64,000 bases of DNA from Sphingomonas_O antarctica (GTDB taxonomy: Bacteria; Pseudomonadota; Alphaproteobacteria; Sphingomonadales; Sphingomonadaceae). Numbering within the stretch: the stretch's first letter is position 1; each line of letters begins with the position of its first letter. This document shows positions 33,803 through 42,393 of this stretch, piece after piece. The stretch is from contig NZ_CBCRXM010000009.1 in NCBI RefSeq assembly GCF_965137005.1, forward strand, positions 50,699 through 114,698, given 5' to 3'. The notes beneath the pieces were generated by a model. The model was not told the DNA's origin, did not search any database, and was given only the letters and a program-made list of their open reading frames with translations. The position numbers and the translations under genes are program-made.

Positions 33803-35407
33803 GTGATTACCCGGACGCCCGCCTTCACGCTCGCCGATCAGGGCGTACGCACCTCGGCCGAGACGCATTGGAACCTGATCCCGGCACAGTTGGTCGAACA
33901 CGCCATCGCCCGCGGTGAAGGCAAGCTGGCCAAGGACGGCCCGCTGGTCGTCGAAACCGGCAAACACACCGGTCGCAGCGCGCAGGACAAGTTCATCGTC
34001 CGCGACGCCGAAACCGAAAATACCGTTTGGTGGGGCAAGACCAACAAGGGCATGACGCCCGAACATTTCGCCGCGCTGAAGGCGGATTTCTTTGCCGAAC
34101 TGGGTCGCAAGGACACGCTGTTCGTCCAGGATTTGTTCGGCGGATCGCAGCCCGAACACCGCGTCAACGTGCGCGTCGTCACCGAGTTAGCGTGGCATTC
34201 GATGTTCATCCGCACGCTGCTGGTGCGTCCGGAAGCCGAAGCGCTCGCCGCGTTCGTCCCCGAATATACGATTATCGACCTGCCCTATTTTGTCGCCGAT
34301 CCGGCGCGTCACGGCAGCCGCGGAGAGACCGTCATCGCGGTCAATTTCACCGAAAAGCTGATCCTGATCGGCGGCACACGCTATGCCGGCGAAATGAAGA
34401 AGTCGGTGTTCGGCATCCTCAATTACAAATTGCCGGTCGAAGGTACGATGCCGATGCATTGTTCGGCCAATATCGGCCCCGACGGCGACACCGCCGTCTT
34501 CTTCGGCCTGTCGGGTACCGGCAAGACGACGCTTAGCGCCGATGCCAGCCGCACGCTGATCGGCGATGACGAGCATGGCTGGTCGGACACGGCTGTCTTC
34601 AATTTCGAAGGCGGCTGTTACGCCAAGATGATCCGCCTGTCGGCCGAAGCCGAACCCGAAATTTTCGCGGCGACCAAGCGTTTCGGCACCGTCCTCGAAA
34701 ACGTCGTGATGGACCCCGTCACGCGCGAGCTCGATTTCGACGACGCAACGCTCGCCGAGAACAGCCGCGGTTCCTACCCGATTGAATTCATTCCCAATTC
34801 GTCGGAGAAGAATCTGGGTCCGGTGCCGAAGAACATCATCTTCCTCACCGCCGATGCCTATGGCGTTCTCCCGCCGATCGCGAAGCTGACCCCCGATCAG
34901 GCGATGTATCACTTCCTGTCGGGCTACACCGCGCGCGTCGCGGGCACCGAAATCGGCGTAACCGAACCCGAGGCGACCTTCTCGACCTGCTTCGGTGCGC
35001 CGTTCATGCCGCGTCATCCGTCGGTCTATGGCAACCTGCTGAAAGAACGCATCGCCAAGGGCGGCGTCGACTGCTGGCTGGTCAACACCGGCTGGACCGG
35101 CGGCAAGGCGACGATGCCCGGCATCAAGCGGATGCCAATCAAGGCAACGCGCGCGCTACTCAACGCAGCCCTCGACGGCAGCCTCAACAGCGCCGAATTC
35201 AAGCGCGATCCCAATTTCGGCTTCATGGTTCCGGTCGCGGTGGCGGGTGTCGACAGCAACATGCTCGACCCGCGCGCCGCCTGGGCCGACAAAAGCGAGT
35301 ATGACCGCACGGCGGCGGACTTGGTCGGCAAGTTCATCAATAATTTCGAGCAGTTCGCCGACCATGTCGAACAGGGCGTCCGCGACAGCGCGCCCAAAGC
35401 AGCCTGA
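33803..35407 (+). CDS. pckA: Phosphoenolpyruvate carboxykinase (ATP)
   Basis: 534 residues, cytosolic; makes PEP from oxaloacetate in gluconeogenesis. The P-loop is GLSGTGKTTLSAD, followed by the metal site DDEHGW and KMIRLSAEAEPEIF; GRSAQDKFIV lies near the substrate-binding arginine. GTG start with gggag upstream. It faces the chvI operon, the standard arrangement in many alphaproteobacteria. Confidence 0.97.
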   Translation: MITRTPAFTLADQGVRTSAETHWNLIPAQLVEHAIARGEGKLAKDGPLVVETGKHTGRSAQDKFIVRDAETENTVWWGKTNKGMTPEHFAALKADFFAELGRKDTLFVQDLFGGSQPEHRVNVRVVTELAWHSMFIRTLLVRPEAEALAAFVPEYTIIDLPYFVADPARHGSRGETVIAVNFTEKLILIGGTRYAGEMKKSVFGILNYKLPVEGTMPMHCSANIGPDGDTAVFFGLSGTGKTTLSADASRTLIGDDEHGWSDTAVFNFEGGCYAKMIRLSAEAEPEIFAATKRFGTVLENVVMDPVTRELDFDDATLAENSRGSYPIEFIPNSSEKNLGPVPKNIIFLTADAYGVLPPIAKLTPDQAMYHFLSGYTARVAGTEIGVTEPEATFSTCFGAPFMPRHPSVYGNLLKERIAKGGVDCWLVNTGWTGGKATMPGIKRMPIKATRALLNAALDGSLNSAEFKRDPNFGFMVPVAVAGVDSNMLDPRAAWADKSEYDRTAADLVGKFINNFEQFADHVEQGVRDSAPKAA

Positions 35408-35417
35408 TTTCAACGCC

Positions 35418-35451
35418 GAGCGTCAGGTTGCGGATTGCAACCTTGACGCTC
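35418..35451 (+). terminator. pckA terminator-like hairpin
   Basis: gagcgtcaggttgc (35418-35431) pairs with 35437-35451 with a single bulged base and a five-base loop (ggatt region), starting 11 bases after the pckA stop. No T-run follows, so it may work with Rho. Confidence 0.5.
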
Positions 35452-35498
35452 ACGTAAACCGCCGCGAGTATCTCCGCCATAATAAGAGGGTGCGGGAT

Positions 35499-36962
35499 AT
35501 GGAGCATGTGGACGTCCTGATCGTGGGCGCTGGCCTGTCGGGCATCGGCGCCGCGTGGCACATCAAGCACCGTTCGCCCGGGCGCAGCTACGCCATCTGG
35601 GAGGCGCGCGGCGCGATCGGCGGGACGTGGGACTTGTTCCGCTATCCCGGCATCCGCTCGGACAGCGACATGCACACGCTAGGCTATCGCTTCAAACCCT
35701 GGACCGAAGCCAAAGCCATTGCCGACGGCCCGTCGATCCTGAAATATGTTCAGGACACCGCGCGCGACGAAGGCATCGACAAGCACATCGCGTTCGACAC
35801 GCGCGTCACGTCCGCAGATTGGGACAGCGCCACCGCACTTTGGACGGTTACCGCACAGCGCGGCGACGCGACCGTCACCACCACGTGCAATTTCCTGCTG
35901 ATGTGCTCGGGTTATTATAGTTACGCCGAGGGCTATGTTCCGACCTGGGGTGGCGAAGCGGATTTCGCGGGCACATTCGTCCAACCGCAATTCTGGCCAG
36001 CCGACCTGGATTACAGCGGCAAGAACGTCGTGGTAATCGGATCGGGCGCGACCGCGATGACATTGGTCCCCGAAATGGCCAAGAAGGCCGCCAAGGTGAC
36101 GATGCTGCAACGCTCCCCCACCTATGTTGTCTCGCGCCCCGGTGAGGACAAGCTCGCCAACCGCATGCGCAAGCTCCTCGGTGCCAAGGCGGGCTATGCC
36201 CTGACCCGCTGGCGCAACGTCGGTTGGCAGCTGTTCTTCTACAATCTGACGCAGCGCAAACCGGCGCAGATCAAGAACCGGCTGATCGGCATGGTCCGCG
36301 ATGCGCTCGGCCCCGATTACGACGTCGCGACGCACTTTACGCCGCGCTATAATCCGTGGGAACAGCGGATGTGCCTGATTCCGGATGCGGATCTGTTCGA
36401 GTCGCTGAAATCGGGGAAGGCCGAAGTCGCGACCGACACGATCGAAAAGTTCGTGTCCGAAGGTATCAAATTGTCGTCGGGCAAAACCTTGCCCGCGGAC
36501 ATCATCGTCACCGCGACGGGACTGAAACTCAACGTGTTCGGCGATGCCAAATTCTCGATGGACGGGGTGCCGGTCGATGTCGGCAAATCGATCATCTACA
36601 AGGGGATGATGATTGGCGGTGTGCCCAATTTGACCTTCGTGTTCGGCTATACCAATGCCAGTTGGACGCTGAAGGCCGACCTGACCAGCGAGTTCGTCTG
36701 CCGCCTGCTCAACCGTATGAAGGCCAGCGGGACGACCATCGCCACGCCGGTGCTGACCGACGGGATCGAACCCGAACCGTTCCTCGATTTCAGCTCCGGC
36801 TACGTCCAGCGCGCGCTCGAACAGCTCCCCAAACAGGGCAGCAAGGCACCGTGGAAACTCCACCAGAATTACGCCAAGGACACATTGACACTGCGTTACG
36901 GCAAGCTCGACGACGGCACGATGAAGTTCAGCAATCCGGCGCGAGAGAAGGCGGCCGCTTAG
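35499..36962 (+). CDS. Flavin-containing monooxygenase, Baeyer-Villiger/EthA-like
   Basis: 487 residues. FAD-binding motif VLIVGAGLSGIGAAWH at the N-terminus, GGTWDLFRYPGIRSDSD, and an NADPH-binding motif VVIGSGATAMTLVPEM. The Baeyer-Villiger fingerprint FxGxxxHxxxW(P/D) appears as FAGTFVQPQFWP, with Gln162 where His is expected. The relationship is closest to EthA-like ketone monooxygenases; the natural substrate is unknown. ATG at 35499 is chosen because aagagg lies about nine bases upstream; a GTG three codons earlier is too close to it. Confidence 0.88.
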   Translation: MEHVDVLIVGAGLSGIGAAWHIKHRSPGRSYAIWEARGAIGGTWDLFRYPGIRSDSDMHTLGYRFKPWTEAKAIADGPSILKYVQDTARDEGIDKHIAFDTRVTSADWDSATALWTVTAQRGDATVTTTCNFLLMCSGYYSYAEGYVPTWGGEADFAGTFVQPQFWPADLDYSGKNVVVIGSGATAMTLVPEMAKKAAKVTMLQRSPTYVVSRPGEDKLANRMRKLLGAKAGYALTRWRNVGWQLFFYNLTQRKPAQIKNRLIGMVRDALGPDYDVATHFTPRYNPWEQRMCLIPDADLFESLKSGKAEVATDTIEKFVSEGIKLSSGKTLPADIIVTATGLKLNVFGDAKFSMDGVPVDVGKSIIYKGMMIGGVPNLTFVFGYTNASWTLKADLTSEFVCRLLNRMKASGTTIATPVLTDGIEPEPFLDFSSGYVQRALEQLPKQGSKAPWKLHQNYAKDTLTLRYGKLDDGTMKFSNPAREKAAA

Positions 36963-36989
36963 TCATTGGCGGCAGCGTGCCGGGACGAG

Positions 36990-37766
36990 TCAGTCAAGCG
37001 CGCGCTGCCTCGCCATCGGGCTGTTGAGGATCGCCGGCATCGCCCGCGAGCGCAACGAGTCATGGATCGCGAAATCGATCGCATAGAGGCGCCGCAGCCG
37101 GTTCTCCTGTTGTACCGTCAGTTCGATATCGAGGTCCGCCGATTCGTTGAGGTGCGCGACATGGCTGAGGTTGGGCAAGCGCATGTCGGCCAGCGCGCTA
37201 TCCAGTTCGTCGATCAGCAATATCCGATCGACGGCGATCCGGGCGGAGCGATCCGCAACATACCAGAATTGCGGACGGAAGATGTGATCCAGGGCAAAGA
37301 TGTCGGGGCCCGCCTCGACATGATCCAGCGCGTCGTCGACCGTCGCGAAGCGCGCATAGGTTTCGCGGAAACCCGCCGCGATGCGGTTGCCGGGATTGCC
37401 AACAGTACGGGCGAACCGCAAAGCCGATAAGAACCGCTGTGCGGGGTCGCGCCAGATCGCGAAACTTGGCAGACGGTCGACCAGATCCGGAGCGAACCGC
37501 CGATAATAACGGATGGTTGGGTGATAGACTTGCCGCCCATACAGCGCCTGCGACACGGCCATGCCGGCGTTTTTGGGAATGTGGATGAACAAGGCGCCCC
37601 CATCTTCGATCGCGCGCAACCGGTCACGCCGCTTGCGGTCCAGCGGAACGGGAAATGCGGGCCCGAGCGAGGAACTGCGTTCGTAAACGTCGCCGAACAG
37701 ACGAACCCCCGCCCGCTCCAGCAGCCATTGGGCCAGTTTTCGCGGAGGAAGACTATCTTCGGGCAT
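36990..37766 (-). CDS. Sulfotransferase family protein
   Basis: 258 residues. LFIHIPKNAGMAVSQALYG is the 5'-phosphosulfate-binding loop of the Sulfotransfer_2 type, and WRDPAQRFLSALRF the 3'-phosphate-binding block, so it should use PAPS. The acceptor is unknown; in bacteria such enzymes often modify surface polysaccharides. No glycan genes are adjacent. It is convergent with the monooxygenase gene. Confidence 0.8.
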   Translation of the reverse strand: MPEDSLPPRKLAQWLLERAGVRLFGDVYERSSSLGPAFPVPLDRKRRDRLRAIEDGGALFIHIPKNAGMAVSQALYGRQVYHPTIRYYRRFAPDLVDRLPSFAIWRDPAQRFLSALRFARTVGNPGNRIAAGFRETYARFATVDDALDHVEAGPDIFALDHIFRPQFWYVADRSARIAVDRILLIDELDSALADMRLPNLSHVAHLNESADLDIELTVQQENRLRRLYAIDFAIHDSLRSRAMPAILNSPMARQRALD

Positions 37767-37776
37767 ACCTCAACAC

Positions 37777-37813
37777 TATCGAACGATGGTGGGTCGATTA
37801 CTATCGTTCGATA
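37777..37813. promoter_or_regulatory. Inverted repeat upstream of the sulfotransferase gene
   Basis: tatcgaacgat (37777-37787) and atcgttcgata (37803-37813) are exact reverse complements 15 bp apart, starting 11 bp before the sulfotransferase start. The position suits an operator. The rest of the 168-bp gap to the glycosylase gene shows no coding sequence. Confidence 0.45.
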
Positions 37814-37934
37814 TAGTGCGAGCGAAACTACCGCCATGAGTTCCGTTACATTTCGTCAGAAAAAGGCGCACTGTGGCATACCTGCTACACCTGCTTTGCC
37901 AACCGGTCCGACATACCGGCAGCATGCCGCCGGG

Positions 37935-38552
37935 TTAAATCGGCTTGATGCTATATTGGTGCCACGCAAAGATCGCCGCAGCACCGCGATACGGCCGCCA
38001 TGCCTCGGCCAGTTCGCGCACGAGCGGCTCCTTGGGCCGCTCGCTGTGTCCCAAAATCCGCCCGACCTGTTCCTGCACCGCGAGGTCGCCCGCGGGCCAG
38101 ATGTCGCCGCGTCCTTCGGCGAACAGCAGGTAAATCTCCGCCGACCATCGCCCGATGCCCTTGACCTTGATCAGCGCGGCAATCGCCTCCTCATCATCCT
38201 CGGGCAAATGTTCGAGGTCTAATTCCCCATCGACGATCAGCTGCGCCAAACTCAGCGCATATCCGGTTTTCTGGCGCGAAAACCCCGCTTCCTTCAGCCC
38301 ATCCGCGCCCACCGCCAACAATGCTCGCGGATCGGTCATGTCGCCCACCGCCGCCGCCAGCTTGTTCCACACCGCCGCCGCCGCATGGACGCTGATCTGC
38401 TGTCCGACGATCGTCCGCAGCAACGTTTCATACCCGCGGTCGCGCAAGCGCGGTTCGGGGTAACCCGCCTCCGCCAGCGCCCGCGCAAAAGCGGGCTCCT
38501 TCGCCGCCAGCGCATCCAAATCCGCTCGCAGCCGTTCCGCGCTCAATCCCAT
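37935..38552 (-). CDS. DNA-3-methyladenine glycosylase II family (AlkA-type)
   Basis: 205-residue HhH-GPD base excision repair protein. The helix-hairpin-helix is LIKVKGIGRWSAEIYLLFAEG and the catalytic aspartate sits in WPAGDLAVQEQVGRI. The RDRGYETLLRTIVGQQISVHAA block is also typical. It lacks the N-terminal extra domain of E. coli AlkA, like many short bacterial members. Divergent from the ferredoxin gene. Confidence 0.9.
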   Translation of the reverse strand: MGLSAERLRADLDALAAKEPAFARALAEAGYPEPRLRDRGYETLLRTIVGQQISVHAAAAVWNKLAAAVGDMTDPRALLAVGADGLKEAGFSRQKTGYALSLAQLIVDGELDLEHLPEDDEEAIAALIKVKGIGRWSAEIYLLFAEGRGDIWPAGDLAVQEQVGRILGHSERPKEPLVRELAEAWRPYRGAAAIFAWHQYSIKPI

Positions 38553-38614
38553 TGCGTCACTCCCCGCCTGTCCCCATAGCCGCCGCAGTACAGACGAACA
38601 GGGAATATCGACCG

Positions 38615-38932
38615 ATGCCGACGCTTTATGTCACCACGCGCGAAGGGGAAACGCTCGAGCTGCAGGGCCAGCCGGGTCTGTCGGTGATGGAGATTATTCG
38701 CGACGGCGGCGTGGACGAATTGCTGGCCTTGTGCGGCGGTTGCTGCTCGTGCGCGACGTGCCACGTCCATATTGATCCCGCCTTCGCAGACAAGGTCGCC
38801 CCGATGGGCGAGGACGAGAACGACCTGCTCGACAGTTCCGACGACCGCAACGACACCAGCCGCCTGTCGTGCCAGATCCCGTTCACGGATGATCTGGACG
38901 GGCTGAAGGTCACGATCGCCAAAGAAGATTAG
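38615..38932 (+). CDS. 2Fe-2S ferredoxin (adrenodoxin/putidaredoxin type)
   Basis: 105 residues from the ATG at 38615. The cluster ligands are in LALCGGCCSCATCHVHI and the last Cys in RLSCQIPF; an extra cysteine lies beside the usual ones. Such ferredoxins feed electrons to cytochromes P450 or Rieske oxygenases; no oxygenase partner is adjacent. A short hairpin (ctcccc ... ggggag, 38936-38958) separates it from the convergent lipoprotein gene. Confidence 0.9.
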   Translation: MPTLYVTTREGETLELQGQPGLSVMEIIRDGGVDELLALCGGCCSCATCHVHIDPAFADKVAPMGEDENDLLDSSDDRNDTSRLSCQIPFTDDLDGLKVTIAKED

Positions 38933-38965
38933 GTCCTCCCCATCGGGTGACGGGGGAGCACCGCG

Positions 38966-39820
38966 CTAACGGAGCTTCACCAAAGCCTCCGGCGCAACCG
39001 CACTGCGCGCATCCACATTCCATGTGAGTGTCTTCCCGCGCGGTCCCGCCACCGGGCCGTCCTCGGTATTGTTGGTCAGCACTTCGCCATCGGTGGTCAG
39101 CACGAACCGCCCCTTTGTACGGTTGGCCGGCAGCTTGTTCATGTCGGCGTTACCCATGCCCATGTCCTTCATCCGCGCCAGCGCGCCCAGCGCGCCATTG
39201 CCGACGAACGCCGGGGCCGACACGCGCACCGACCCATCGGTCTGCGGCCGGGCCAGCACGAACGGGAACATCACATTCGCCTGCAACAGCGCCGGGAAAA
39301 TGAAGTCGTGGCCCAGTTGGCCCGACTTGGCGTAATCGATGTTGAACACGCCGTTCCCGGCATAAGTCGCGCTGCGGAACCCGTCATATTTGGCCAGTTG
39401 CGCCGCCATCCGCTGGTTGGCTTCGTCGTCGCCCGGCGCATAACCGAACATCGACGCAAATTGTTTCGACTCCTCGGCAGCCTTTGCCGCCTTAGTCGCC
39501 TGCTCGGCTTCCCAGGTTTTCTTCTGCTCGCCGATCTGCGCCAAGGTGCATTTACCGGCATCCATCGAATTGCCGTCGGACGAGCTGTTGTCTTCACAGG
39601 TCGCCATGTCGTCGCGCCACACTTCAGGCTTGCCGCCCATCATGTCGTCGGGGATCGCGAAGACGATCTCGCCTTTATAGGCAAAGCTGAACGCGCCGCC
39701 GCGCCGCAGGTCGAGTGACGAATCGAACACGCCAGGGGTCAGGAAACATCCCGTCAGCAACAACGGCCCCGCCACCGCCACCACCGCACCGATCATCTTG
39801 CGCCACATCATCGTCGCCAC
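38966..39820 (-). CDS. Putative lipoprotein of unknown function
   Basis: 284 residues with a lipoprotein signal: MIGAVVAVAGPLLLTGC, lipobox LTGC. The mature protein has an acidic, Ser/Asp-rich stretch (CEDNSSSDGNSMDAGKC) with two cysteines that may pair, a coiled stretch of Ala/Glu/Lys, and a beta-rich C-terminal half (FVLTTDGEVLTNN). No domain recognised. Likely outer-membrane or periplasmic. The start may be the first or the fourth/fifth methionine. Confidence 0.75.
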   Translation of the reverse strand: MATMMWRKMIGAVVAVAGPLLLTGCFLTPGVFDSSLDLRRGGAFSFAYKGEIVFAIPDDMMGGKPEVWRDDMATCEDNSSSDGNSMDAGKCTLAQIGEQKKTWEAEQATKAAKAAEESKQFASMFGYAPGDDEANQRMAAQLAKYDGFRSATYAGNGVFNIDYAKSGQLGHDFIFPALLQANVMFPFVLARPQTDGSVRVSAPAFVGNGALGALARMKDMGMGNADMNKLPANRTKGRFVLTTDGEVLTNNTEDGPVAGPRGKTLTWNVDARSAVAPEALVKLR

Positions 39821-39844
39821 TCCCCCAAAGCTCAGAACATCAAC

Positions 39845-40588
39845 CTATCCGGCTCGCTGCTGCGTTGCGTAAAGCGCAATCGCCGCCGCGTTGGAAATAT
39901 TCAAACTCTCCACCCGGTCGCTGATCGGCAGTCGCGCCAGCACATCGCAATGCTGCGCGACGTTGTGCCGCAGCCCCTCGCCCTCGGCGCCCAGCACCAA
40001 GGCGATTTTGCCCGGTGTGAATGCGGCTTCCAGCGTCATGTCGGTCTCGCCGGCCAGTCCGATGCGCCAATAGCCCGCTTCGGCCATCTCCTCGAGCGCG
40101 CGACTGAGATTGACGACCCGCGCCCAGGGCACCAGTTCCAGCGCGCCCGATGCCGCTTTGGCCAGTGCGCCGCCCTCGACCGGAGCATGCCGGTCCTGCG
40201 TCACGATCGCCGCCGCACCGAACGCCGCCGCCGAACGCAGCACCGCGCCGACGTTGTGCGGATCGGTCACCTGATCCAGCACCAGGATCGGCCCGCCCTC
40301 GTCCTGCGCCAAGATGTCGGACAGCCACACGTCTTCAAGTGGATCGACTTCGGCAACCAACCCCTGATGCGGCGCGTCGGCGGGCACCATCCGTCCGAGA
40401 TCAGCGACATCGGCCAGCACGACCGCCAAATCCTTGGGCAAAGTCAGATGCTCGGACGCCGCCCGCGTCGCCCATAATTTGCGCACCACCCGCTCCGGGT
40501 TCGCCAGCGCCGCCTCGACCGCATGCCGCCCCCAAAAGCGCGGCCGCTGCGCATTGCCCGATCCCTGATTTCTTCCGCGTTTTGCCAT
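39845..40588 (-). CDS. rlmB: 23S rRNA (guanosine-2'-O-)-methyltransferase RlmB
   Basis: 247 residues, SpoU family. WGRHAVEAALANPERV is the N-terminal RlmB substrate-binding opening; the SPOUT knot has LDQVTDPHNVGAVLRSAAAFG, LVLGAEGEGLRHNV and ESLNISNAAAIALY. It methylates G2251 of 23S rRNA in relatives. It lies just downstream of tRNA-Tyr in the same direction. Confidence 0.93.
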   Translation of the reverse strand: MAKRGRNQGSGNAQRPRFWGRHAVEAALANPERVVRKLWATRAASEHLTLPKDLAVVLADVADLGRMVPADAPHQGLVAEVDPLEDVWLSDILAQDEGGPILVLDQVTDPHNVGAVLRSAAAFGAAAIVTQDRHAPVEGGALAKAASGALELVPWARVVNLSRALEEMAEAGYWRIGLAGETDMTLEAAFTPGKIALVLGAEGEGLRHNVAQHCDVLARLPISDRVESLNISNAAAIALYATQQRAG

Positions 40589-40614
40589 TACTGGCGCTTA
40601 CGCGACGAAGCGCA

Positions 40615-40700
40615 TGGTGGACAGGGCTGGATTCGAACCAGCGTACTCCGGAGAGAGCAGATTTACAGTCTGCCGCCTTTAACCACTCGGCCACCTGTCC
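40615..40700 (-). tRNA. tRNA-Tyr (anticodon GTA)
   Basis: Reading on the minus strand: acceptor ggacagg/cctgtcc, D-arm, anticodon stem with loop ctgtaaa (anticodon GTA), a long variable arm as in type II tRNAs, T-arm gctgg-ttcgaat-ccagc, discriminator A and an encoded CCA at 40615-40617. Confidence 0.97.
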
Positions 40701-40764
40701 ATCACCGCAGCGCTGCAATGCAGCGCGGCAAGGCGGGCGTCATTGGCCGAAGGGGTCGGGCCTG

Positions 40765-41088
40765 TCAACGCGCCTCGGGCTGCTCAGTCCACCAGTCGGC
40801 ATAGCGCGAATTTTTGACCATTTTACGGTTTTCGTCGGGTGCATCATCGTCCCACCAAACCGGCCCACGCTCGCCGAGTTTTATTTTGGCGGTGTCAACA
40901 TCAGCACGCGCCGATTTGAGCCCGTCCGGATCCCCGACGCGCAAAGCCACGCCAACCGCCCGTCGCGCCGTCATCAACGCGCTCGTCAGCGCCGCTCGCT
41001 CACTCTCGCCCAGCCGCGGATCGCTCATCCGCCACAGCCGCCCGCGCACCACGAAATAGCGGCCATCGGGCGTCACCGGATACTTCAA
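40765..41088 (-). CDS. Conserved hypothetical protein
   Basis: 107 residues opening MKYPVTPDGRYFVVRGRLWR and ending WWTEQPEAR. Highly charged, soluble, with a central helix LTSALMTARRAVGVALR and a tryptophan-rich C-terminal part (GPVWWDD). No recognised function. It begins 12 bp after the hom stop and likely shares its transcript. Codon use is normal for the window. Confidence 0.7.
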   Translation of the reverse strand: MKYPVTPDGRYFVVRGRLWRMSDPRLGESERAALTSALMTARRAVGVALRVGDPDGLKSARADVDTAKIKLGERGPVWWDDDAPDENRKMVKNSRYADWWTEQPEAR

Positions 41089-41100
41089 TCCAGACCCAGT

Positions 41101-42393
41101 CTAATCCACAATCGGCATGACCATCGGCCGCCCGATCAGGCTCGCCGAACCCTCCAGCCGCTCGAGCGCCGCCGCCACCGCCCGCGCTGGGCCTTCGTGC
41201 GTCGTCATCGCCACCAGCACGCCTTCGCTGTCCCCGGCCCCGCGTTGGATCATGCTCTCGATCGATACCCCGCCATCGCGCATCCCGGCAGTCAGTTCCG
41301 CCAGCACGCCCGCACGATCCTGCACGATAAAGCGCAGATACGCCCGCTCACGCCGCGCCCCAGGGTCAGCGCGCGCGGCGGCACTCAAGCTCGCCACCGG
41401 CATCCCGAACGCCGTCCCGCCGATGCCGCGCGCAATGTCGATCAAATCCGCGACAACAGCACTCGCCGTCGGTCCTTCGCCCGCCCCGCGCCCTTCGAAC
41501 AACAGCCGCCCGACGAAATCGCCCTCGGCGACGACCGCATTGGTTGCGCCCGTCACCCGTGCCAACGGATGCCCTTCGCGCACCAGGCACGGCGTCACGC
41601 GCTGGTACAGCCCATGCGCATCCGCCGCCGCCACCCCGATCAGGCGCACGCGATAGCCCAGCGCCGCCGCCTCGGCGATGTCGCCCGCGACGACGTCGCG
41701 GATGCCGCGCACCTCGACCCCATCGAAATCGGGCCGCGTGCCGAACGCCACCGTCGCGAGAATGGCCAGCTTGTGCGCCGCATCGACACCGTCGATGTCG
41801 AACGACGGATCGGCCTCGGCAAAGCCCAGCCGCTGCGCTTCCGCGAGGACATCGGCAAAGTCCGACCCCTTCGCCTCCATCTCGCTCAAAATGTAATTGC
41901 ACGTCCCGTTGAGGATGCCGTCGACCTGCGCGATGGCATTGGCCGCCGCGCCCTCGCGCAGCCCCTTGATGACGGGAACACCGCCCGCCACCGCCGCTTC
42001 GAATTTGAGCGCCACGCCCGCGGCTTCCGCCGCCTCGGCCAGTTCGGCACCATGATGCGCGATCATCGCCTTGTTGGCCGTGACGAAGCCCTTGCCAGCT
42101 GCAATCGCCCGCCGCGCGAGCGTCAGCGCCGGTCCGTCGCTCCCGCCGATCAGCTCGACGACGACATCGACATCGTCGCGTCCTGCCAAATCAGCCACAT
42201 CGTCGGTCCAAGCGAAGCGTGCCAGATCGACCCCGCGATCGCGCGCCCGGTCTCGCGCCGAGACGGCGGCGACTTCGATCGTCCGCCCCGCCCGCCGCGC
42301 GATCAGATCGCGATTGGCGTCGAGCAATTTGACCACGCCCGCTCCGACGGTGCCGAGCCCGGCGAGCGCAACGCGCAACGGTTCAGAGCTCAC
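41101..42393 (-). CDS. hom: Homoserine dehydrogenase
   Basis: 430 residues; makes homoserine on the aspartate-to-threonine/methionine route. N-terminal Rossmann motif VALAGLGTVGAGVVKLL, the catalytic-domain block ILNGTCNYILSEME and a C-terminal ACT domain (LRFIVQDRAGVLAELTAGM) for feedback by threonine. Start overlaps the stop of the 2-oxoglutarate oxygenase gene by 4 bp. Confidence 0.96.
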   Translation of the reverse strand: MSSEPLRVALAGLGTVGAGVVKLLDANRDLIARRAGRTIEVAAVSARDRARDRGVDLARFAWTDDVADLAGRDDVDVVVELIGGSDGPALTLARRAIAAGKGFVTANKAMIAHHGAELAEAAEAAGVALKFEAAVAGGVPVIKGLREGAAANAIAQVDGILNGTCNYILSEMEAKGSDFADVLAEAQRLGFAEADPSFDIDGVDAAHKLAILATVAFGTRPDFDGVEVRGIRDVVAGDIAEAAALGYRVRLIGVAAADAHGLYQRVTPCLVREGHPLARVTGATNAVVAEGDFVGRLLFEGRGAGEGPTASAVVADLIDIARGIGGTAFGMPVASLSAAARADPGARRERAYLRFIVQDRAGVLAELTAGMRDGGVSIESMIQRGAGDSEGVLVAMTTHEGPARAVAAALERLEGSASLIGRPMVMPIVD

